Shown: positions 49,006 to 62,198 of the stretch, piece by piece | Position numbering within the stretch: position 1 is the stretch's first letter | How the letters are laid out: the number at the start of each line of letters is the position of its first letter | Source: Cellvibrionales bacterium UBA7375 | GTDB lineage: Bacteria; Pseudomonadota; Gammaproteobacteria; Pseudomonadales; Porticoccaceae | Assembly: GCA_949487135.1 (NCBI GenBank) | Contig: CATAJQ010000047.1 | Location: forward strand, 38,221 to 102,220 | DNA length: 64,000 nucleotides | Reading direction: 5' to 3' | Made by a program: the position numbers and the translations under genes | The notes under the pieces: generated by a model | What the model was told of the DNA's origin: nothing | Database searches by the model: none | Seen by the model: the letters and a program-made list of their open reading frames with translations, nothing else

Positions 49006-49547
49006 TAAGATTTACTCTTCTCATCAGCAACTTCGTCTTCTTTCACCGGTTCTTTAGGTTTCTGAAGGGGAGGAATAACTAGCTGAATGCGCTTTTGATT
49101 ACTTTGATTGTCCCCCTTGGCGCGCCATGTTTCATTTACAACATCATAGTTGATACTGTCGCCTTTGATAAGGGTGCCATTTCTTGAAAGTGAAGCATTG
49201 GTCTTTAAATTAACTAATTTTTCTGCGGGAAGGTATTCAATGGTTTCTGCTCGTGCTAAAACCTGCCCTCCCGTATTGCTTTTGTGCTGATAGCTAGCTG
49301 GATTGCCATCGCAGACAATTCGGTTAACTCGGTTATCTGCATAATGTAATTCGACTGTATTGGCATCAATGATCAAAGACCCTTGACGGATAATCACATT
49401 GCCAGAATATTGGGTAAGCCCAGTCCGTTCATTTCTCTCGGCTCTATCAGATTCAACGGTAATAGGCTGACTGTCGTATTCGTCGGATGCTAGGCAAGAA
49501 CCAGAAAGGGCAATAAGACTTACTAGTAACGCTTTAAATAGATTCAT
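49005..49547 (-). CDS. lptA: LPS transport periplasmic protein LptA
   Basis: OstA-like [41 protein letters not shown]. Confidence 0.95.
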   Translation of the reverse strand: MNLFKALLVSLIALSGSCLASDEYDSQPITVESDRAERNERTGLTQYSGNVIIRQGSLIIDANTVELHYADNRVNRIVCDGNPASYQHKSNTGGQVLARAETIEYLPAEKLVNLKTNASLSRNGTLIKGDSINYDVVNETWRAKGDNQSNQKRIQLVIPPLQKPKEPVKEDEVADEKSKS

Positions 49548-50100
49548 GAGTGCCTCTTACTCGTGATTCTATTGTAACTGATTCGCTATCAAAATCTGCC
49601 GAAAGAGTATCGCCGGTCATTGTGGTATTTGGCGTTATTAGTTGTACACCTCCCTCGGCTGAAGCGCTATCTCCTGTTAGGGAGTATGAAAGGCTGCCAG
49701 CGCGTAAATTTATTTCACCATCAATAGTTTCCCAATTGACATTAACATCGCCATTAAATTCAAAAATTTGTGTGTTCTTAGAGAGTAGCCCATTTTTAGC
49801 CTTTACGTGAACTTGAATTTTATTGTCACTTTGAAAGGCTATAAAAATAGGTTTTGCTAGTTTTAGCTCAGATAGGCTACTAAAAATTGACAGCTCAGAA
49901 GCCTTTAATAGGTATCTCTGTGTGCCATCATGGGAAAAAACAAAGGATTTTATATTGCTCATATAACTATCGGCACTGGGGAGTTCTTCAATCTTGCTTG
50001 AATCAGGGCGCGAGAATGACTCTGGCGGGCTTTCCCACAACAGGAGAAAACTACCCGTGATCGCAATCAAACACACCATAAAGAAGAACTGTTTTATCAT
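49534..50100 (-). CDS. lptC: LPS export protein LptC
   Basis: Single TM plus LptC beta-jellyroll motifs; between lptA and kdsC. Confidence 0.93.
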   Translation of the reverse strand: MIKQFFFMVCLIAITGSFLLLWESPPESFSRPDSSKIEELPSADSYMSNIKSFVFSHDGTQRYLLKASELSIFSSLSELKLAKPIFIAFQSDNKIQVHVKAKNGLLSKNTQIFEFNGDVNVNWETIDGEINLRAGSLSYSLTGDSASAEGGVQLITPNTTMTGDTLSADFDSESVTIESRVRGTHESI

Positions 50101-50633
50101 TGATAGGGTGCCAAAAGTGCTTCTAATTTCCCTTGCGCGTTTAAAATTAACTCAGCTACTTCCCTTACCGCACCCTGTCCTCCGCCTTTTTTCGTTTGCC
50201 ATAATGCTTGGCTGGCAACTATACGATTTCCATTGGCAGGGGTAATGCCCAGTCCAACTCGACGAATAACTGCTAAATCTGGAAGGTCATCACCAACAAA
50301 AGCAATTTCCTTTAAATTAATAGCTCTGTCCTCGAGGATTTCATTCAGGGCGGTAAGCTTGTCTTCTCGACCTTGGACTAAAAGTTCAATATCAAGCTCC
50401 TCTGTACGACGTGTTAACAGCTTAGAAGTACGACCGGTAATAATCCCCACGTCTATTCCACCTTTTTGCAGCAGTTTAATGCCTAAGCCATCCTGAATAT
50501 CAAAGGCCTTTAATTCTTCGCCGTCGTTGCCATAGTAAAGTCGACCATCGGTTAACACGCCATCTACATCTAGCAGTATCAGTTTGATTTTTTGAGCAGC
50601 TTTTATAACGGTTGATGGATAATTCTCATTCAT
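50097..50633 (-). CDS. kdsC: KDO-8-phosphate phosphatase KdsC
   Basis: LILLDVDGVLTDGRLYYGNDGEELKAFDIQDGLGIKLL. Confidence 0.97.
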   Translation of the reverse strand: MNENYPSTVIKAAQKIKLILLDVDGVLTDGRLYYGNDGEELKAFDIQDGLGIKLLQKGGIDVGIITGRTSKLLTRRTEELDIELLVQGREDKLTALNEILEDRAINLKEIAFVGDDLPDLAVIRRVGLGITPANGNRIVASQALWQTKKGGGQGAVREVAELILNAQGKLEALLAPYQ

Positions 50634-51619
50634 TAAATTACTCCTGCCCGCAGAATATCATGCATATGAACGACCCCGATCGGATGCTGGTGTTGATTTT
50701 CAATAATAACTGCAGTGATACTACTCTGCTCCATAATATTCAATGCCTCTGCGGCTAAAATATCTTGGTTGATAGTTTTTGGATTCGAGGACATAACATC
50801 TTTAATAGATGCATTTCTTAGATCGATATTAGAATCGATAACACGCCGGAGGTCTCCATCGGTAAATACTCCAACAAGTTTTCCCTTTTTATCTATCACT
50901 GTCGTCATGCCGAAACCTTTTTCAGTCATTTCGAGTAGTGCATTTTGCAGGGGTGTTTCGGGCTCTACCCGGGGTACTTCTTGATCCTTATGCATTATGT
51001 CGCTAACTCGAAGTAAAAGCTTTCTTCCCAGTGCACCGCCTGGGTGGGAAAAGGCAAAATCCTCAGCAGTAAATCCGCGTGATTCTAAGAGTGTAATCGC
51101 CAACGCATCACCCATAACGAGAGTAACCGTAGTGCTGGTTGTCGGAGCTAAGTTCAACGGACAGGCTTCACTTGAAACGCTGATATCAAGATTAGCGCAG
51201 GCGGCTTGAGCAAGGGCAGAATTTTCATCACCGGTCATGCTTACCAGCGGAATGCCGAGGCGCTTTATCAGAGGGAGTAGAGTAACCAGTTCTGCAGTGT
51301 TACCAGAGTTGGATAGTGCCAAAACGACATCATTCTTTGTGATCATACCCAAGTCACCATGACTGGCTTCACCAGGGTGGACAAAGAAGGCTGGAGTGCC
51401 AGTGCTAGCTAGCGTAGCCGCTATTTTATTACCTATATGACCAGATTTACCCATGCCAGTGACCACCACGCGGCCTTTACATTGGAGTAAAGTCTCACAG
51501 GCAGTAACAAAGGTTTGATCAATTCTATGCTTGAGCTCAAGCACAGCTTGAACTTCCATATCTACAGTACGAAGACCTGATTGAATCACTTTAGATTTTG
51601 ACATAGTGCTATTTGACAT
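50633..51619 (-). CDS. kdsD: Arabinose-5-phosphate isomerase KdsD (SIS plus CBS domains)
   Basis: GKGRVVVTGMGKSGHIGNKIAATLASTG-like SIS motif; two CBS domains. Start uncertain: TTG 51664, ATG 51619 or ATG 51604. Confidence 0.95.
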   Translation of the reverse strand: MSNSTMSKSKVIQSGLRTVDMEVQAVLELKHRIDQTFVTACETLLQCKGRVVVTGMGKSGHIGNKIAATLASTGTPAFFVHPGEASHGDLGMITKNDVVLALSNSGNTAELVTLLPLIKRLGIPLVSMTGDENSALAQAACANLDISVSSEACPLNLAPTTSTTVTLVMGDALAITLLESRGFTAEDFAFSHPGGALGRKLLLRVSDIMHKDQEVPRVEPETPLQNALLEMTEKGFGMTTVIDKKGKLVGVFTDGDLRRVIDSNIDLRNASIKDVMSSNPKTINQDILAAEALNIMEQSSITAVIIENQHQHPIGVVHMHDILRAGVI

Positions 51620-51685
51620 AGTGCTTTTAATTTTGTTCCTCAAGAAAGATCTATTATAGAGCAAAAGCCAATACGGTGTTCAACA

Positions 51686-52660
51686 TCAATAACCGGTTGT
51701 CGAGCACCAGAGCAGAACATAATATAGGCAATAAGCTAAGAGCAAAACTAATCCGACCGCTTTAGGCAGTTGAGCGCGGTTGAGCTTATTGCGGAGCACT
51801 GCCGCCATAAATATCAGCATTAGCAAGGTTAATACTGCCATCGCCATATAGTCGCGACTAAATACTTGGCTATCTAAGGCAATGGGCGATATTGCCCCTG
51901 CAGAACCCATAACCAATAGTAAGTTAAACAGATTTGACCCGATGATATTACCCACAGCGATATCATGGTGTCCGCGAAGAGCGCTCATAACTGAAGCGGC
52001 TAGCTCGGGTAAGCTTGTTCCTATGGCAATAACAGTCAAGCCGATCACAAGCTCACTAACCCCCATACTTAAAGCAATGGATTTTGCGCCCCAAACCGTT
52101 AGTTCAGCACATGCTAAAAGGGCTATAAGACCAATAGCAAAGCTAATAAGTGCGCCGTTGCGGCTAAAAGACTGGGTAATTTGGGATTCTGACGATTCGG
52201 CTAAAGACTTTTTGTATTTTGCCGCAAGTATGAGTAGCGGAATTACCAAAAGCATAAGTAAGATGCTTTCAATCCGTCCTAGCATGTCATTATAAAGACA
52301 AATTCCAGCCAATCCGGTTACCGCAAAAAGAATGATGCCTTCCTGTTTAAGCAGTGCTTTTTGAATTGGAATTGGAGCGATTAAAAGAGTGATGCCAAGC
52401 ACCAAGCCAATATTGGCTATATTTGAACCCAGTGCATTGCCCACCGCTAGTTCACTGGAACCTTTGAGTGCAGCATTAATAGACACAATGATCTCGGGTG
52501 CAGATGTACCTATAGAGACAACAGTTAAGCCTACTACTAAAGAAGAAATGCCCGCCGAGCGAGCCAAACTTGCACTGCCAGCGATAAATTTATCGGCGCC
52601 CCATATAAGGCCGATCATGCCAGCGACAAGTGCGCTAATAGGGAGGTATAATGACATCAT
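51686..52660 (-). CDS. CaCA-family Na+/Ca2+ antiporter (YrbG-like)
   Basis: Alpha repeats VSIGTSAPEIIVSINAALKGSSELAVGNALGSNIANIGLV and IGTSLPELAASVMSALRGHHDIAVGNIIGSNLFNLLLV. Confidence 0.95.
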   Translation of the reverse strand: MMSLYLPISALVAGMIGLIWGADKFIAGSASLARSAGISSLVVGLTVVSIGTSAPEIIVSINAALKGSSELAVGNALGSNIANIGLVLGITLLIAPIPIQKALLKQEGIILFAVTGLAGICLYNDMLGRIESILLMLLVIPLLILAAKYKKSLAESSESQITQSFSRNGALISFAIGLIALLACAELTVWGAKSIALSMGVSELVIGLTVIAIGTSLPELAASVMSALRGHHDIAVGNIIGSNLFNLLLVMGSAGAISPIALDSQVFSRDYMAMAVLTLLMLIFMAAVLRNKLNRAQLPKAVGLVLLLAYCLYYVLLWCSTTGY

Positions 52661-52790
52661 ATGATTTTTGGTAGCACTTCTTGAGTTGTTTATTCAATAG
52701 ACCCAGAATGGTATAGTGAGCGGTCTCTTATGTCAGTAGAAAATTTAATTAAATCTCGGAAATTTTTTGGGATTACAGTGGATGTTATAA

Positions 52791-53411
52791 ATGAAATTTC
52801 AAAAAAATAGCTTTCTTTTTAGCGTTTTTATTATAGGTGTAGTGCTATCTTCATCTGTGATGGCAAAGGCTAGTGAAGATCCTTATAAAAAAATAGAAAA
52901 GATCACCCAAGAGCTTATTGGCATTATTAGCCTGTATCAGAAAGACTACCCCAAAAATGAAAAACAGTATTTTGCAGAGATTACAGATCTGCTTGCCGAT
53001 ACTGTGGACTTTAACTATATATCGAAGAAAGTGATGGGTTCTTACAGAGCCAATACAACCTCGAGTCAGCGTAAGTTGTTCGCTGAAAAATTTCGTGAGG
53101 GGTTGGTAGAAACCTATGGCAGGGGGCTAATCAATTACGGCGATCAAAAAATTGTACTGATTAATCGCACTCCGCTTAAGCAGGGTCAAAAGACACTGGT
53201 TGTGCAACAAGAAATACGCAGTTCAGGAAACACATTTCCCCTTAGATACTCTATGGCGCGTAAGAAAACTGGTGAGTGGATGGTGATTAATATGACCATA
53301 AGCGGCATAAATTTACGTGAAATTTTCCGCAATCAATTTTCCCAAGCAGTTCAGCAAAGCTCGGGTGATATTGATGCGGTTATTTCTGGCTGGATCACAG
53401 AAGTTAAATAA
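52791..53411 (+). CDS. mlaC: MlaC/Ttg2D family phospholipid-binding periplasmic protein
   Basis: Signal peptide; MlaC fold motifs (FNYISKKVMGSYRANTTSSQRKLFAEKFREGLVETYGRGL; MVINMTISGINL). Confidence 0.92.
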   Translation: MKFQKNSFLFSVFIIGVVLSSSVMAKASEDPYKKIEKITQELIGIISLYQKDYPKNEKQYFAEITDLLADTVDFNYISKKVMGSYRANTTSSQRKLFAEKFREGLVETYGRGLINYGDQKIVLINRTPLKQGQKTLVVQQEIRSSGNTFPLRYSMARKKTGEWMVINMTISGINLREIFRNQFSQAVQQSSGDIDAVISGWITEVK

Positions 53412-53433
53412 ATTTAGTTTAGGAAATAATTAA

Positions 53434-53673
53434 ATGAATGCAGAGGATGTAAAGTCAATTCTAAAACAACAGTTAACAGACTGTGATATCAAGGTTGAGG
53501 TCGACGGCAGCCACGTAAATATTATTGTAATTGGCGATATCTTTGAGGGTAAGCGCTCCGTTCAGCGTCAACAACTTGTTTATGCCGCATTGCAAGAGCA
53601 TATTGCCTCAGGGATTATTCACGCAGTTAATATGAAAACTTACTCAATTCAAGAATGGCAGCAACTCACTTAG
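53434..53673 (+). CDS. ibaG: BolA family protein (IbaG-like)
   Basis: VEVDGSHVNIIVIGDIFEGKRSVQRQQLVYAAL; between mlaC and murA. Confidence 0.93.
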   Translation: MNAEDVKSILKQQLTDCDIKVEVDGSHVNIIVIGDIFEGKRSVQRQQLVYAALQEHIASGIIHAVNMKTYSIQEWQQLT

Positions 53674-53722
53674 TTTTAAAAATTAATCAAATTGCAGGGT
53701 TATCAAATCTTGTGTGCCTTAA

Positions 53723-55003
<1,281 letters not shown>

Positions 55004-55024
55004 CCGAGAGATAGACATAGTTTT

Positions 55025-55657
55025 ATGACCCAGATCACCATTGCCCTAACTAAGGGGCGCATCTTGAAAGAGACCTTGCCGCTGTTAAAACAGATCGGAC
55101 TTGAGCCTGTGGATGATGTATTTACCAGTCGAAAACTACTTTTTCCGACCAATAAAGATAATGTCAGATTACTTATTTTAAGAGGTTCTGATGTGCCTAC
55201 CTATGTCCAGTTTGGCAAGGCCGATATTGGAATAGCTGGAAAAGATGGATTACTTGAGCATCGTGGCGATGGGTATTATGAGCCGGTCGACTTGGGTATT
55301 GCTAAATGCAGATTAATGACTGCAGCACCTGTGGGTTATAAGGCCGGTGTTGGGCGCTTGCGGGTGGCCACTAAGTATACTCAGGTTGCACGTGAGTATT
55401 ATGCTCAACAGGGTCGTCAAATTGATCTAATTAAGTTGTATGGTGCTATGGAGCTTGCGCCAATAATGGATCTAGCAGATGAGATTGTCGATATTGTCGA
55501 TACCGGTAACACGCTAAAAGCCAATGGCCTTGAGGCGCGCGAAATGATTGCTGATATCAGCTCAAGAGTTATAGTTAATAAAGCCGCAATGAAAACAAAA
55601 TACCCAGTGATTAAAGAAATTCTATCTGCTTTAGAACAGGCAGTGAGCACAAAATAA
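55025..55657 (+). CDS. hisG: ATP phosphoribosyltransferase (short form)
   Basis: [42 protein letters not shown]. Confidence 0.98.
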   Translation: MTQITIALTKGRILKETLPLLKQIGLEPVDDVFTSRKLLFPTNKDNVRLLILRGSDVPTYVQFGKADIGIAGKDGLLEHRGDGYYEPVDLGIAKCRLMTAAPVGYKAGVGRLRVATKYTQVAREYYAQQGRQIDLIKLYGAMELAPIMDLADEIVDIVDTGNTLKANGLEAREMIADISSRVIVNKAAMKTKYPVIKEILSALEQAVSTK

Positions 55658-56964
55658 TGAGTACGCCCTTAATAAAAAGACTGTCGACTGCAGATGGGGA
55701 TTTTCTGCCCACACTGGATAAGCTAATTGCTTGGAATACAGTGTCTGATGTCGATGTTGAAAAGCGCGTAGCAAACATTATTCAGCAGGTTCGAACTGTT
55801 GGAGATGATGCCCTGATTGATTTTACTAATCAGTTTGATCGTCGTTCAATAAAATCAATGCAAGAGCTGTGTATAGAACCATCTCAACTTGAGGCTGCGC
55901 TTGAAAGCATTGGTGTCGAAACACGCAATGCACTGGAGGCAGCCGCTAAAAGAATTGGCGATTACCACCAGCATCAAACCCAGGATTCTTGGCAGTACAC
56001 CGAAGCTGATGGCAGTATGCTTGGTCAAAGGGTTACGCCCTTAGAAAGGGTGGGTCTGTACGTGCCCGGTGGCAAAGCCAGTTATCCCTCGTCGGTATTA
56101 ATGAGCTGTATACCCGCTCGAATTGCCGGTGTTGAAGAAGTGATTATGGCAGTGCCAGCGCCTGATGGAGAATTAAATCCGATTGTATTGGCTGCTGCTG
56201 CCATTGCTGGTGTCGACAAGATATTTACTGTTGGGGGTGCGCAGGCTGTTGCCGCTATGGCTTATGGCACTCAAAGCATCCCTAAGGTAGATAAAATTGT
56301 TGGCCCGGGTAATATTTATGTTGCCACAGCTAAGCGTATGGTATTTGGTGCGGTTGGCCTAGATATGGTGGCCGGACCAACAGAAATTTTGGTGATCTGT
56401 GATGGAAAAACCGATCCAGATTGGATTGCTATGGATCTATTCTCTCAAGCCGAGCATGATGAAAACGCCCAGTCCATTTTAGTCAGCTGGGATAGGTCGC
56501 ATCTCGATGCGGTTTATCAAAGTATTGCCACACTTCTACCTGAAATGGAACGAAGTGATATTATTGCTAAGTCTCTAGCCAATCGAGGTGCATTAATTGA
56601 GGTGGCAGACAGAGAAGAAGCGATTATGGTGAGCAACAGAATCGCGCCTGAGCATTTAGAGTTGTCAGTTGATGAGCCTGAATCTTGGTTGTCAGAAATA
56701 CGTCATGCTGGCGCTATTTTTATGGGCCGCTATACGGCAGAAGCACTCGGAGATTATTCCGCAGGCCCCAGTCATGTATTGCCGACCTCAGCGACAGCCA
56801 GATTTTCATCACCTTTGAGCGTGTATGATTTTCAAAAGCGCAGTTCACTTATTTACTGCTCGCCGGAGGGAGCCTCAACCCTAGGCAAAATTGCCTCTGT
56901 TCTGGGTAGGGGTGAAGACTTGACGGCGCACGCTAGATCAGCTGAATACCGTATCAAAAAGTAA
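55657..56964 (+). CDS. hisD: Histidinol dehydrogenase
   Basis: [40 protein letters not shown]. Confidence 0.98.
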   Translation: MSTPLIKRLSTADGDFLPTLDKLIAWNTVSDVDVEKRVANIIQQVRTVGDDALIDFTNQFDRRSIKSMQELCIEPSQLEAALESIGVETRNALEAAAKRIGDYHQHQTQDSWQYTEADGSMLGQRVTPLERVGLYVPGGKASYPSSVLMSCIPARIAGVEEVIMAVPAPDGELNPIVLAAAAIAGVDKIFTVGGAQAVAAMAYGTQSIPKVDKIVGPGNIYVATAKRMVFGAVGLDMVAGPTEILVICDGKTDPDWIAMDLFSQAEHDENAQSILVSWDRSHLDAVYQSIATLLPEMERSDIIAKSLANRGALIEVADREEAIMVSNRIAPEHLELSVDEPESWLSEIRHAGAIFMGRYTAEALGDYSAGPSHVLPTSATARFSSPLSVYDFQKRSSLIYCSPEGASTLGKIASVLGRGEDLTAHARSAEYRIKK

Positions 56965-56982
56965 CCCAATAGAGCGATTATT

Positions 56983-58044
56983 ATGAGTAGCTACTGGAGT
57001 GATTTTGTTAAACACCTCGAACCCTACAGTCCGGGTGAACAGCCGCAAATAAACAATATCACCAAGTTAAATACCAATGAAAATCCCTATGGCCCCTCAC
57101 CTGCAGTTATCAATGCAATTTCAGAGGCGGCCGATGATCGCTTGCGACTATATCCACCGCCCGAAGCGGAACAGCTAAAAAACACCATTGCTAATTATTT
57201 TGATTTATCCGCGGCACAGATTTTTGTTGGCAATGGCTCTGATGAAGTGTTGGCCCATGTGTTTAATGGGCTTTTGAGCCACCCTGACAAAGGACCTTTG
57301 CTATTTCCTGATATTAGCTATAGTTTCTACCCAGTTTTTTGCCAACTCTATGGTATAAACTATGAAAAAATACCCTTGGCAGATGATTTTTCGGTAAATC
57401 TCGATCAGTATCCGTCAAACAATGGTGGGATTATTTTCCCAAACCCCAATGCGCCAACGGGTTTATTACTTGGTTTAGAAGCAATAGAAAATCTGTTGCA
57501 AAAAAATACCAACTCAGTCGTTGTGGTCGATGAAGCCTATATAGATTTTGGCGGTCAAACAGCAGCCTCTCTTATTAACCGATATGATAATTTATTGGTG
57601 GTACAAACCATGTCTAAATCTCGCTCTCTTGCGGGAATGAGAGTTGGTTATGCCATGGGCTCAGAGCATTTAATTGAGGGGCTCAATCGGATTAAAAACA
57701 GTTTTAACTCTTACCCCTTGGGTCATTTGCAAATCGCGGCTGCGATTGCTGCGTTTAACGATGAGCAATATTTTAAAAACACCTCACAACAGGTTATTGC
57801 CGAGCGCGAACGCGTAGTTGATGAGTTAGAGAGCCTTGGCTTTGAAGTGCTACCTTCTAAGGCTAACTTTATCTTGGCTCAGCACCCTACAAACGCGGCG
57901 AACGAACTGGCGGACAGTCTGAGAGAAAAAGGCATTATTGTGCGTTATTTTGCCAAGCCAAGAATTGATCAATTTTTAAGAATTACCATTGGTACAGAGT
58001 CGCAAAATAGCCTGCTAATAGACAGCTTAAAGCAGCTACTTTAA
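56983..58044 (+). CDS. hisC: Histidinol-phosphate aminotransferase
   Basis: [38 protein letters not shown]-Lys motif. Confidence 0.97.
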   Translation: MSSYWSDFVKHLEPYSPGEQPQINNITKLNTNENPYGPSPAVINAISEAADDRLRLYPPPEAEQLKNTIANYFDLSAAQIFVGNGSDEVLAHVFNGLLSHPDKGPLLFPDISYSFYPVFCQLYGINYEKIPLADDFSVNLDQYPSNNGGIIFPNPNAPTGLLLGLEAIENLLQKNTNSVVVVDEAYIDFGGQTAASLINRYDNLLVVQTMSKSRSLAGMRVGYAMGSEHLIEGLNRIKNSFNSYPLGHLQIAAAIAAFNDEQYFKNTSQQVIAERERVVDELESLGFEVLPSKANFILAQHPTNAANELADSLREKGIIVRYFAKPRIDQFLRITIGTESQNSLLIDSLKQLL

Positions 58045-59171
58045 TTTAGGCTTGGGCGCTCGCCCGCGGTGGCAGTGATGCTAAGGGTCTGATCTTTTCG
58101 CTGAACCACTAGCTCTACCGGTTTACCTGGGAAAATCTCAGCAATTTGGCTAATACTGCGCTGTCGATCTATCACGGATTGCCCATTAATTGATGTCACA
58201 ATATCCCCGGGTAAGATTCCCGCTTCGTAGGTTGGACCGTCCTTAACTGTAGCTGTTACTAACAAACCGCTAGTTAATTCAATCGAAAGTTTATTGGCTA
58301 GGGCCTGGGTAATTTCTATAGCCTCTACGCCAAGCCAACCCCTAATCACCCGACCGTGGTTAATCAGGTGAGTTAATACTTTTTTAACTTCGTCAGCGGG
58401 GATGGCAAAACCGATGCCATCAGATTTTTCATTATTTAAAATCGCCGCATTGATACCCAATAAATTACCGTAGGCATCAATAAGCGCGCCACCTGAATTA
58501 CCAGGGTTAATATCGGCATCTGTTTGAATATAGTTTTCCAAATTATTGAGGTTTAACCCATTGCGCTGTGTTGCACTAACAATGCCCTGGGTAACTGTTT
58601 GCCCCATACCAAATGGATTGCCAATAGCTAGCACAATATCACCTATTTCAGTTTGATTGGGGTTGCCAAATTGAATTTCTTGAAGGTTATCGGCATCAAT
58701 TTTTAAAACCGCTAAATCTGTTTCCGGGTCAGTGCCGACAACCATTGCAGGAAGTTCCCTGCCATCGTAAAGCAGAATAAGGATTTCATCGACAGAGTCG
58801 ACCACATGAAAGCTGGTAACTATAAAGCCGGTTTTGTCAATAATTACCCCAGAGCCCAGTGAGCCCTCAACACGATCAGGTTGCTGTTTATACAGGCGTT
58901 TAAAAAAGGGATGGCGAGACAGCGGGTGAACGGTGCGTTTAACCTTTGTTTTGGTATAGATATTAACCACCGATGGCGCGGCTTTTTTCACTGCCTGTGC
59001 ATAGGACACAGGTCCAGACCAACCATGCGCAGCTAGTTCATCGTCCGCTTGCAGGTTAGTGCCGCGAAACTCTGGAAAAATAAATAGTAATAACCCAGCA
59101 ACTACCAGCCCAGTAATAACCGGCAGTTGAAGAAACTCTACTGTTGCTTTGAAGCGCTTATTAGCCGCCAT
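58041..59171 (-). CDS. degS: DegS-like Do family serine endoprotease (one PDZ domain)
   Basis: N-terminal TM anchor, catalytic motifs [25 protein letters not shown], single PDZ. Confidence 0.95.
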   Translation of the reverse strand: MAANKRFKATVEFLQLPVITGLVVAGLLLFIFPEFRGTNLQADDELAAHGWSGPVSYAQAVKKAAPSVVNIYTKTKVKRTVHPLSRHPFFKRLYKQQPDRVEGSLGSGVIIDKTGFIVTSFHVVDSVDEILILLYDGRELPAMVVGTDPETDLAVLKIDADNLQEIQFGNPNQTEIGDIVLAIGNPFGMGQTVTQGIVSATQRNGLNLNNLENYIQTDADINPGNSGGALIDAYGNLLGINAAILNNEKSDGIGFAIPADEVKKVLTHLINHGRVIRGWLGVEAIEITQALANKLSIELTSGLLVTATVKDGPTYEAGILPGDIVTSINGQSVIDRQRSISQIAEIFPGKPVELVVQRKDQTLSITATAGERPSLN

Positions 59172-59289
59172 AATTAGTCCTGACAGGTTCGTTTTGCAAT
59201 AATACAAAACATAATAAGTATCATAGCTCTATTAAAGTGCTATGTCTCACCCATGGTCAAGACTAATTATTTAAAAGCAGTAAAAACCA

Positions 59290-59592
59290 CTATCGCAAAA
59301 GATTGGATAATTTTGGATTTGGCTTATCGGCTTTGCGGAAAAGCAAAACCATATGGCCAATTGATTGAATGAGTTGTGCTTTAGATTGCAGGCAAATTTC
59401 ATCAATCGTAGATTTCTTCGCCTCTCTATCGCCGACAGCTAATTTTACTTTGATTAGTTCGTGATCACCCAAGGCGCGATCTAGCTCTGCCAAAACAGTC
59501 TCAGTAAGGCCATTACCGGCTACAGTGACTACAGGTTTTAGTTGATGCCCAAGAGAGCGTAAATATTTCTTATCCGCAGATGAAGTTGTCAT
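59290..59592 (-). CDS. yhbY: YhbY family (CRM domain) ribosome assembly RNA-binding protein
   Basis: KYLRSLGHQLKPVVTVAGNGLTETVLAELDRALGDHELIKVKL. Confidence 0.95.
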   Translation of the reverse strand: MTTSSADKKYLRSLGHQLKPVVTVAGNGLTETVLAELDRALGDHELIKVKLAVGDREAKKSTIDEICLQSKAQLIQSIGHMVLLFRKADKPNPKLSNLLR

Positions 59593-59641
59593 AGTACAAT
59601 ACCGTATTATCAATACAGCCTATTTTAGCGAAAATCCGACT

Positions 59642-60262
59642 ATGGCGAAATCAAAAAATCGCACTTGGATCAAACAACATGTAAAAGATCCTTACGTTGT
59701 GCAATCTCAGCGTGACGGTTATCGCTCGCGTGCGAGCTACAAGTTGCTAGAGATTATCGAAAAAGCGCGACTTATAAAGCCTGGAATGACCGTGGTGGAC
59801 TTGGGTTCAGCCCCGGGCGGGTGGTCTCAGGTAGCTGCCAAAAAAGTTGGGCACCAGGGCTCAGTCGTTGCGGTTGATATACTGCCGATGAATCCAGTGG
59901 CCGGCGTGGATTTTATTCAGGGTGACTTTACCGAAGAAGAAATACTGGCTGAATTACTAAAAACTATTGGAAATAAGCCTGTAGACCTTGTAATTTCAGA
60001 TATGGCCCCCAACTTAACAGGTATGAAGGCAGTAGATCAGCCCGCCGTAGTCTATTTAGCAGAGCTGGCGGTTGATTTAGCACAGCAAGTACTCACTGTG
60101 GATGGAATATTTATCGCTAAATTGTTTCAAGGTGAGGGATTTGACGAGTTTGTGCGTACTACTAGAAAGGTGTTTAATGTTGTTAGTCTTAAAAAGCCAG
60201 ATGCATCAAGATCAAAATCGCGTGAAGTGTATCTAGTGGCAAAAGGGTTGCAACAAAACTAA
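59642..60262 (+). CDS. rlmE: 23S rRNA (uridine-2'-O-)-methyltransferase RlmE
   Basis: [42 protein letters not shown]. Confidence 0.97.
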   Translation: MAKSKNRTWIKQHVKDPYVVQSQRDGYRSRASYKLLEIIEKARLIKPGMTVVDLGSAPGGWSQVAAKKVGHQGSVVAVDILPMNPVAGVDFIQGDFTEEEILAELLKTIGNKPVDLVISDMAPNLTGMKAVDQPAVVYLAELAVDLAQQVLTVDGIFIAKLFQGEGFDEFVRTTRKVFNVVSLKKPDASRSKSREVYLVAKGLQQN

Positions 60263-60275
60263 TGAGGTTGATGGT

Positions 60276-62189
60276 TTGAACGATTTTTTAAAGAACATAT
60301 TAATTTGGCTGGTACTGGCAGGTATTTTGATGTCAGTCTTCAACAGTTTTACCCCCAAAGCCGAGGTCAATGATCTCAGTTACTCTGATTTCATTATGGA
60401 AGTTCAGAATGAGCGAGTAACTAGTGTGGTCAATAATGGCCTGACCATTGAGGGTGAGAGAACTGATGGCAGTAAATTCACCACAGTGATACCGCCAGCG
60501 ATTAAAGACGACGGCCTTATCAAAGATTTGGTAAACCACAATGTTAAAATTGTTGGCGAGCTTCCCGAATCGCCGAGTGTATTGTCACAGTTGTTTATAG
60601 CCGCTTTTCCGATTCTTTTGATCTTAGCTATATTTATGTTCTTTATGCGTCAAATGCAAGGCGGTGGTGGCGGCCGAGGCGGCCCTATGAGTTTTGGCAA
60701 AAGCAAAGCTAAGCTATTAACCGGCGATCAGATTAAAACTACATTTGCCGATGTGGCGGGTGTTGATGAAGCCAAAGAAGATGTGGGTGAGCTGGTAGAA
60801 TTTTTAAGTGACCCAAGCAAATTCCAACGTCTTGGTGGTCGAATCCCCAAGGGCGTTTTGATGGTAGGCCCTCCGGGTACGGGGAAGACACTATTAGCTA
60901 AGGCTATTGCCGGTGAGGCCAAGGTGCCTTTTTTCTCAATTTCCGGTTCAGATTTTGTCGAAATGTTTGTCGGTGTTGGTGCCTCGCGTGTTCGCGATAT
61001 GTTTGAACAGGCTAAAAAGCAAGCGCCTTGCATTATCTTTATCGATGAAATTGATGCCGTGGGCCGTCACCGTGGTGGTGGTTATGGCGGTGGTAATGAC
61101 GAGCGTGAGCAAACTTTAAACCAGTTGCTGGTTGAGATGGACGGTTTTGAAGGTAATGAGGGAGTGATTGTGATTGCCGCAACCAACCGCCCTGATGTAT
61201 TGGATAAAGCGTTACTGCGTCCCGGACGTTTTGATCGTCAGGTATATGTTAGCCTTCCAGATATTCGCGGTCGCGAACAAATTCTTAAGGTGCACGCGCG
61301 AAAAGTGCCATTAGATGAATCAATTGATTTAGGTGTTTTGGCGCGAGGAACTCCAGGGTTTTCTGGTGCTGATTTAGCTAACTTGGTTAACGAGGCGGCG
61401 TTATTTTCTGCCCGTGCTAATCGTCGTCTAGTGACTATGGAAGAGTTCGAAAAGGCGCGTGATAAAATTATGATGGGTGCAGAAAGGCGCTCCATGGTGA
61501 TGTCAGAGAAAGAAAAAATGAATACTGCTTATCATGAGGCAGGCCACGCCATTATCGGCCGATTGGTGCCAGAGCATGATCCAGTTCACAAAGTATCCAT
61601 TATTCCTCGTGGTCGTGCCCTTGGTGTGACTCAGTATTTGCCCGAAGAGGATAAATACAGTTCAAGCCGTCGTCAGCTGATTAGTTCCCTGTGCAGTTTG
61701 TTTGGTGGTCGCATAGCTGAGGAACTGATTGGTGGCTTTGATGGCGTGACCACAGGTGCTTCCAATGATATTGAAAGAGCGACTCAGCTCGCAAGAAACA
61801 TGGTCACCAAATGGGGTCTAACCGAAAAAATGGGTCCAGTACTCTATGGTGAGGATGAGTCTCAGGCGCCTGGTGGTGGCAATGCCCATTATTCTGAGGA
61901 TACCTCTCGTGAAATCGATCAAGAAGTGCGTGATATTCTCGATAAAGCCTATGAAACAGCCAAGCAATTACTTGAAGACAATAGAGATATTCTTGAAGCG
62001 ATGAAAGATGCTCTTATGGAATACGAAACCATCGATGCTGATCAGGTGGATGATCTAATGGCACGGCGAAAAGTTCGTCCGCCACAGCAATGGGAAGATA
62101 ATGATTCCGGTTCATCAGGCGGTGCTTCTAGCTCCAAGAAAAGTACGCCAAAGGGTCCCAAAGTTGGCGATCCTGTAGAAGGTGTATAG
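60276..62189 (+). CDS. ftsH: ATP-dependent zinc metalloprotease FtsH
   Basis: TTG start; [26 protein letters not shown] zinc motif. Confidence 0.98.
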   Translation: MNDFLKNILIWLVLAGILMSVFNSFTPKAEVNDLSYSDFIMEVQNERVTSVVNNGLTIEGERTDGSKFTTVIPPAIKDDGLIKDLVNHNVKIVGELPESPSVLSQLFIAAFPILLILAIFMFFMRQMQGGGGGRGGPMSFGKSKAKLLTGDQIKTTFADVAGVDEAKEDVGELVEFLSDPSKFQRLGGRIPKGVLMVGPPGTGKTLLAKAIAGEAKVPFFSISGSDFVEMFVGVGASRVRDMFEQAKKQAPCIIFIDEIDAVGRHRGGGYGGGNDEREQTLNQLLVEMDGFEGNEGVIVIAATNRPDVLDKALLRPGRFDRQVYVSLPDIRGREQILKVHARKVPLDESIDLGVLARGTPGFSGADLANLVNEAALFSARANRRLVTMEEFEKARDKIMMGAERRSMVMSEKEKMNTAYHEAGHAIIGRLVPEHDPVHKVSIIPRGRALGVTQYLPEEDKYSSSRRQLISSLCSLFGGRIAEELIGGFDGVTTGASNDIERATQLARNMVTKWGLTEKMGPVLYGEDESQAPGGGNAHYSEDTSREIDQEVRDILDKAYETAKQLLEDNRDILEAMKDALMEYETIDADQVDDLMARRKVRPPQQWEDNDSGSSGGASSSKKSTPKGPKVGDPVEGV

Positions 62190-62198
62190 TAAGAAATA

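Noticed and set aside
46675-52660. rpoN/lpt/kds/yrbG block as a novel cluster
   Set aside because: Gene order closely follows the well-known gammaproteobacterial arrangement; only the adjacent mla locus departs from it.
60661-60692. GGC-rich inverted segment in ftsH (GGCGGCCGAGGCGGCC)
   Set aside because: Encodes the Gly-rich linker after the second TM, typical of FtsH; low-complexity coding explains it.
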